From NCBI RefSeq assembly GCF_018598175.1, contig NZ_JAHESE010000001.1, forward strand, positions 62,001 to 126,000: a stretch of 64,000 nt of DNA, given 5' to 3'. Positions within the stretch are counted from its first letter, which is position 1, and each line of letters begins with the position of its first letter. Under the pieces are notes generated by a model. It did no database searches, had not been told where the DNA came from, and was given only the letters and a program-made list of their open reading frames with translations. The position numbers and the translations under genes were made by a program. This DNA comes from Dawidia cretensis (GTDB lineage Bacteria > Bacteroidota > Bacteroidia > Cytophagales > Cyclobacteriaceae). Positions 59,743-64,000 of this stretch are shown here, in pieces.

Positions 59743-60941
59743 AAAAAGACTGGAAATATATCTTTTACCTCGGCGGTGCCGTTCTGGTCTACGTGGCCTT
59801 TAACCTGCTGGCCCCGCGGCAACTGGATTGGCGCGTGACGTATTACCATAAACATAAGATCCCGTTTGGCGGCCATGCGCTCAACACCCTGGTGCACGAT
59901 CAGTTTGCCGATCGCGATATCCGGCAAAACAACGAGACGTTGTATGAGCTCTACGACAGCGTACAAAAACCGGTAAACCTGCTGATTGTTGCTTCGTCCT
60001 TCTCGCCCGGCGACGAGGAGGTAAAGGCGCTGTTGAAAAACGTGGCCCTGGGCGGCCATGCACTGATTTCCACGGGAGGAATGTATGGCAAGCTGCCGGA
60101 TACTCTCGGGATTGAGATCACGAATTATTTTTACGAAGACGGCCATACGCAGTATATCACCGACGCGACGGACAGCACCCACCTGCGCTTTTCCAATGCA
60201 GGCTTACCCGATACCACGCATTATCTCTATCCGCGTAAAAACATGGGTGAACGGATTGCTGTCACAAACGATTCTCTGGACATGCGCGTGGCTGCTGTAA
60301 ACGACCTGGGCATGATCGTGACGGTAACGATACCCTGGGGCAAGGGCAAAATCATTCTCAACAGCACGCCGATGATCTTTACCAACGCCTATATGTTGTC
60401 TGGTGAAAACAATCGTTTTGCCGCCACGACGCTTTCGTACTTACCGGACAACGATCTGCTGTGGACGGAGTTTTACGAGCTGGGGCGTATGGAAGCCCGG
60501 ACTCCACTGCGTTATATCCTGATGACACCGACGCTGCGGTGGGCGTATTTTATTACGATTCTGGCGTTGTTGCTCTTCATTTTGTTTGAGGCCAAACGCC
60601 GGCAACGCACGATTCCGATCATTAAGCCGGTGGCCAATACCACACTGGAGTTTGTCCATACCATCGGCGACCTATATTATCAGCATGGCGACCACAAGGA
60701 TATTGCTGAAAAGCTTATTATGTATTGGCTCGAGCAGGTAAGGACGCGTTACTGGCTTTCTACCACCAAGCTGGACAATGCCTTTACGGAAGCCCTCATT
60801 CGCAAGTCGGGCAAGCCGGCCGAGGATGTTCGCGCGTTGGTGAATGTTATTCGCCTGATCCAGTCGAAGCCCGACGTGGCGCTGGACCGCCTGATCGACC
60901 TGAATGACCGTATTGAAAAATTCACTCTCTCCTCGCTATAA
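59739..60941 (+). CDS. DUF4350-domain membrane protein
   Basis: A 400-residue protein starting at TTG 59739, inside the stop of DUF4129 (TTGA). It has an N-terminal helix (YIFYLGGAVLVYVAFNLL), then the DUF4350 domain, which resembles a class I glutamine amidotransferase-like fold (VNLLIVASSFSPGDEEVKAL, GGHALISTGGMYGKLPDTLG). A second membrane helix near residue 270 (TLRWAYFITILALLLFILFE) and a cytosolic C-terminal helical domain follow. No catalytic Cys is evident at the nucleophile elbow. It is the fourth gene of the operon. Confidence 0.88.
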   Translation: MKKDWKYIFYLGGAVLVYVAFNLLAPRQLDWRVTYYHKHKIPFGGHALNTLVHDQFADRDIRQNNETLYELYDSVQKPVNLLIVASSFSPGDEEVKALLKNVALGGHALISTGGMYGKLPDTLGIEITNYFYEDGHTQYITDATDSTHLRFSNAGLPDTTHYLYPRKNMGERIAVTNDSLDMRVAAVNDLGMIVTVTIPWGKGKIILNSTPMIFTNAYMLSGENNRFAATTLSYLPDNDLLWTEFYELGRMEARTPLRYILMTPTLRWAYFITILALLLFILFEAKRRQRTIPIIKPVANTTLEFVHTIGDLYYQHGDHKDIAEKLIMYWLEQVRTRYWLSTTKLDNAFTEALIRKSGKPAEDVRALVNVIRLIQSKPDVALDRLIDLNDRIEKFTLSSL

Positions 60942-60952
60942 CACACAACATT

Positions 60953-61930
60953 ATGGAAGAAAAAGCATTTGAAAGCCGCGTAGACCTTAGCGCCCTCAAC
61001 GCCAGCGTAACACGCATTCGCGAAGAGATTGGCAAAGTGATCGTGGGGCAGGAAGCGATGATCGACCTGCTCATCACGGCCATCCTGGCTGACGGTCACG
61101 TGCTGATCGAAGGCGTACCGGGGGTAGCCAAGACGTTAACCGCCAAACTGCTGTCGCGGATCATATCGGTGAAGTTCTCGCGCATTCAGTTTACGCCCGA
61201 CCTGATGCCGTCGGATGTGCTGGGTACTTCCGTCTTCAATGTTAAAAAGACCGAGTTTGAATTTAAAGCGGGCCCGATCTTCTCGAATATTGTACTGATT
61301 GACGAGATCAACCGCGCCCCGGCCAAGACCCAGGCGGCGTTGTTCGAAGTGATGGAAGAGCGGCAGGTTACGATCGATGGTACGACGTATCCGCTGGAGT
61401 ATCCCTACCTGGTTGTCGCTACACAAAACCCGGTGGAGCATGAAGGCACCTACCGTTTGCCGGAAGCGCAGCTGGACCGGTTTCTGTTTAAGATTACGGT
61501 GGGTTATCCCGAACTGTTACAAGAGGTTACTATTCTCGCAAATCACCACCGCCGTCGTGGCCACCTGGCGCTGGACGAGGTGAATGCAGTGTTGACTGTA
61601 GATCAAATCCGGCAGGTGCGTGAGTCGGTGCAGCAAGTACATATCGAAGAGAACCTGGTGCACTATATTGCCAGCATTATGCACGAGACGCGTAATAACC
61701 CGGCGCTCTTCCTGGGGGCTTCACCGCGGGCGTCGATCGCGATCCTTAACAGTGCCAAGGCCTATGCTGCCATTAACGGCCGCGACTTTGTAACCCCGGA
61801 AGATATCAAGTATATCGCTCTGCCAGTGTTGCGGCACCGCCTGGTGCTTACGCCCGACAAGGAGATGGAAGGTGTGACGACAGACGAGGTGGTAAGACAA
61901 ATCGTCGATAAAATCGAAGTACCACGCTAG
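60953..61930 (+). CDS. MoxR-type AAA ATPase
   Basis: A 325-residue AAA+ chaperone. Walker A is GVPGVAKT, Walker B is NIVLIDEINRAPAK, sensor 1 is VVATQNPVEHEGTYRLPEAQ with LDRF, and the MoxR lid region has GASPRASIAILNSAKAYAAI. MoxR proteins remodel or activate VWA and DUF58 partner proteins, here the next gene, which it overlaps by one base. The start is ATG 60953, 11 bases after DUF4350. Confidence 0.97.
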   Translation: MEEKAFESRVDLSALNASVTRIREEIGKVIVGQEAMIDLLITAILADGHVLIEGVPGVAKTLTAKLLSRIISVKFSRIQFTPDLMPSDVLGTSVFNVKKTEFEFKAGPIFSNIVLIDEINRAPAKTQAALFEVMEERQVTIDGTTYPLEYPYLVVATQNPVEHEGTYRLPEAQLDRFLFKITVGYPELLQEVTILANHHRRRGHLALDEVNAVLTVDQIRQVRESVQQVHIEENLVHYIASIMHETRNNPALFLGASPRASIAILNSAKAYAAINGRDFVTPEDIKYIALPVLRHRLVLTPDKEMEGVTTDEVVRQIVDKIEVPR

Positions 61931-63261
61931 TGAAGTTTATCCGTCCACTATATTTAACCAACCGGCTTTTTATTGCCACGGGAACAGTGGTGATGCTGTT
62001 CATTCTCAGCTTTGTGCTGGAGTGGCCCATCGTGATCCCCCAGGTTGCCTTCTTGCTGTTGCTGGCGGTAATCCTTACGGATACCCTATTGCTCTTCCGC
62101 TTGCGCAAGGGCCTGCACGGGCATCGCATTACTCCCGAGAAGCTGTCGAACGGTGATCATAACGAGATCCGCATTCGGGTAGAGAATTATTATCCTTTTA
62201 TAGCGGACATCACCATCATCGACGAGATCCCGCACCAGTTCCAGCGCCGCGACCTGCACTTTGCGCTTTCTATGCCGCCGGGGCAGAGCAAGACTTTGCA
62301 GTATTCGCTACGCCCGGTAAAGCGCGGCGAGTATTCTTTCGGCACGGTCAACATCTTTGTCAGCTCACCCATCGGCTTCCTTCGTCGCCGGTATAAATTT
62401 TCGGACGATGCCATGGTGCCGGTATATCCTTCGTACCTGCAAATGCGCAAGTACGAGTTGATGGCCATCTCTAACCGGCTGACGGAAGCCGGCATCAAAA
62501 AGATCCGCCGCATTGGCCAGAACACCGAGTTCGAGCTGATCAAGGAATATGTGAGTGGTGACGACTTCCGCAACATCAACTGGAAGGCCAGCGCACGCCG
62601 TCAGCACCTGATGGTGAATCACTATCAAGATGAGCGGTCGCAGCAGATGTACTGCCTGATCGACAAGGGCCGTGTGATGCAAATGCCGTTTGAGGGGATG
62701 AGCCTGTTGGATTATGCTATCAATGCCAGCCTGGTGATCTCCAACATTGCGATCAAAAAATCAGATAAGGCCGGACTCATTACGTTTCAGGATACGATCG
62801 GCACGACGCTGCCGGCGGGACGTAAGAACAATCAAATGTCGCAGATACTCGAGGTGTTGTACAACCAGAAGACTGCTTACCGCGAGTCGGACTTCTCGGC
62901 CTTATATACGCATGTACGCCGCAAAGTAAACCAGCGCAGCTTGCTGCTTTTGTTTACAAACTTCGAATCTATTCATAGCCTGCACCGGCAGCTGCCTTTC
63001 TTAAAGAGCCTGGCTCAACAGCATTTGTTGGTCGTAGTCTTTTTTGAGAATACCGAATTGAAAGCTATGACCACGGCACATGCGGTTGACGTGCGTGGTA
63101 TATACCACAAGGTTATTGCCGAGAAGTTTGCGTATGACAAAAAGCTTATCGTGAAGGAATTGAGCCGGCACGGCATACAGGCGTTGCTGACGGCGCCGGA
63201 GAATCTGACGGTGAATACGATCAATAAGTACCTGGAGCTAAAAGCGCGGGGGCTGTTTTAG
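61930..63261 (+). CDS. DUF58 membrane protein
   Basis: A 443-residue protein starting at GTG 61930, overlapping the MoxR stop by one base. Two N-terminal helices (LFIATGTVVMLFILSFVLEW, VIPQVAFLLLLAVILTDTLL) precede a beta domain and the DUF58 motif FRNINWKASARRQHLMVNHY. A VWA-like end follows (MYCLIDKGRVMQMPFEGMSL, SLLLLFTNFESIHSLHRQLP). DUF58 proteins are thought to be MoxR clients at the inner membrane. It is the last gene of the operon. Confidence 0.95.
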   Translation: MKFIRPLYLTNRLFIATGTVVMLFILSFVLEWPIVIPQVAFLLLLAVILTDTLLLFRLRKGLHGHRITPEKLSNGDHNEIRIRVENYYPFIADITIIDEIPHQFQRRDLHFALSMPPGQSKTLQYSLRPVKRGEYSFGTVNIFVSSPIGFLRRRYKFSDDAMVPVYPSYLQMRKYELMAISNRLTEAGIKKIRRIGQNTEFELIKEYVSGDDFRNINWKASARRQHLMVNHYQDERSQQMYCLIDKGRVMQMPFEGMSLLDYAINASLVISNIAIKKSDKAGLITFQDTIGTTLPAGRKNNQMSQILEVLYNQKTAYRESDFSALYTHVRRKVNQRSLLLLFTNFESIHSLHRQLPFLKSLAQQHLLVVVFFENTELKAMTTAHAVDVRGIYHKVIAEKFAYDKKLIVKELSRHGIQALLTAPENLTVNTINKYLELKARGLF

Positions 63262-63306
63262 CCGCACGCGTTGCGAATCACCCGATATCATTTATACTTT
63301 CCCGCT

Positions 63307-63960
63307 ATGTGGTCACGTCTCTCACTGTTCATACTCGTTACCGTCGTTACATCAACCACTTGCCGAGCGGAGGATTATCCCCTTATTCATTTTTGCTATG
63401 CCCGCATAACCCTGACGGACACTGCGTTTACGGGATATTTCCTGGCACCCTATGAGGGCCCGCACTCGGCATTGTTCCAGAAGTTTAAGCAGGAGCCCCG
63501 CTTTTTTAAAGACAGAATCCAGACGGACATCCCGGGCAAATGGAATAGAGATGATCTTGAAGTTTTCGATTTCGTTTATACACTTGATTTTCAAAGTCCT
63601 TATGGACCTGCGAAGGCTCTTTATCGCTCACGGGAAAAACAGGATATAAAACTGAGTGACATACGTTCGCTGGAGCTCATACGAACGGTTGACTGTCGCA
63701 CGTTCGAGCCCGATTTGGTAGAATCAAAAATCCTTTCGACCGACACGACGTGGATGAAACAACCAGTAGTTGCTACGATCGATAGTCCACATCCTGATGA
63801 CTGTCATCCCCACAGATACCTGGCATATGACAAGCGTATGGATTATAAAAAAATAATACAGTCGGTGATACGGGAGAAAGATTCCAAAAAACAGCGGGAA
63901 TTGCTGGACACGTTACGGCAGTATAAAATTGTATCCATAACGATGTCTACCTGTCTTTAA
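63307..63960 (+). CDS. Secreted protein of unknown function
   Basis: A 217-residue exported protein from ATG 63307 (MWSRLSLFILVTVVTSTTCR). The signal peptide ends near residue 20. The mature part contains YPLIHFCYARITLTDTAFTG, SLELIRTVDCRTFEPDLVE, IDSPHPDDCHPHRYLAYDKR and SIRE-like charged helices at the end. There are four Cys in the mature part, so one or two disulfides are possible. No known domain was seen. It follows the DUF58 gene by 45 bases, close enough for readthrough but not overlapping. Confidence 0.75.
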   Translation: MWSRLSLFILVTVVTSTTCRAEDYPLIHFCYARITLTDTAFTGYFLAPYEGPHSALFQKFKQEPRFFKDRIQTDIPGKWNRDDLEVFDFVYTLDFQSPYGPAKALYRSREKQDIKLSDIRSLELIRTVDCRTFEPDLVESKILSTDTTWMKQPVVATIDSPHPDDCHPHRYLAYDKRMDYKKIIQSVIREKDSKKQRELLDTLRQYKIVSITMSTCL

Positions 63961-64000
63961 AGGATTATCCACCGTGCAGGCTCATGCTCAGAATTCCCAT

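Overview
The window reads as chromosomal DNA of a member of the Bacteroidota, most likely a Cytophagales bacterium. Three secreted proteins carry type IX secretion (T9SS) C-terminal sorting domains. Several upstream regions match the Bacteroidota promoter TTG-N(19-22)-TAnnTTTG. There is a TonB-dependent outer-membrane receptor, several 800-residue FtsX-type permeases and many Cys-Ser/Gly-rich lipoproteins. The genus is not resolved from sequence alone. No rRNA, CRISPR array or complete transposon was found. There is one tRNA, an initiator tRNA-Met.

Region by region. 1-3.9 kb: the C-terminal part of a LacI-type regulator, a small unknown protein, a PH-domain gene broken by an in-frame stop, and a cytosolic four-PAS histidine kinase. 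3.9-8.1 kb: a two-gene operon for a GH18 chitinase and an alginate-lyase-like enzyme that share the same discoidin, beta-trefoil and T9SS tail. 8.1-9.7 kb: an AT-rich insert with an Abi_2/AbiF-type HEPN protein, preceded by a promoter and a short terminator-ended hairpin RNA. 9.7-16.2 kb: cytochrome c/DUF1772 pair, FtsX permease, pentapeptide protein and a large unknown protein. 16.2-22 kb: nested AT-rich palindromes, two lipoproteins (one with a caspase-like His/Cys pair) and a TonB-dependent receptor divergent from a membrane-anchored AraC regulator. 23.2-24.9 kb: an AT-rich two-gene module, HipA-like kinase plus DUF3037.

24.9-36.2 kb holds regulators and single enzymes: AraC/SDR, ankyrin protein, a YcaQ-type DNA glycosylase divergent from a GOB-like metallo-beta-lactamase, isochorismatase-like hydrolase/acyltransferase, DoxX-like protein, a membrane-tethered HTH protein and a cupin. 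36.3-46.4 kb: a second FtsX permease, Asp-box repeat protein, DUF808 protein, an Imm35/YrhB-like protein, an SDR operon, a T9SS HExxH protein and a membrane adenylate cyclase. 46.7-48.8 kb: quinone-oxidoreductase-like protein, a DNA adenine methyltransferase and a decayed RhuM gene.

48.9-55.6 kb is housekeeping: tRNA-fMet, era, der, a 59-residue lipoprotein, an SprT-like protein, a MurNAc recycling operon (sugar kinase, murQ, unknown), and an RDD protein translationally coupled to a small cytochrome b5-like protein. 55.7-57 kb is a lipoprotein M19 dipeptidase. 57-63.3 kb is one long operon: SpoIIM-like, multi-TM protein, DUF4129, DUF4350, MoxR AAA ATPase, DUF58. The last gene is a secreted protein of unknown function.

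The strongest candidates for under-described biology are the Abi_2 gene with its own upstream structured RNA, the HipA-like/DUF3037 module, and the lipoprotein with a caspase-like active site.
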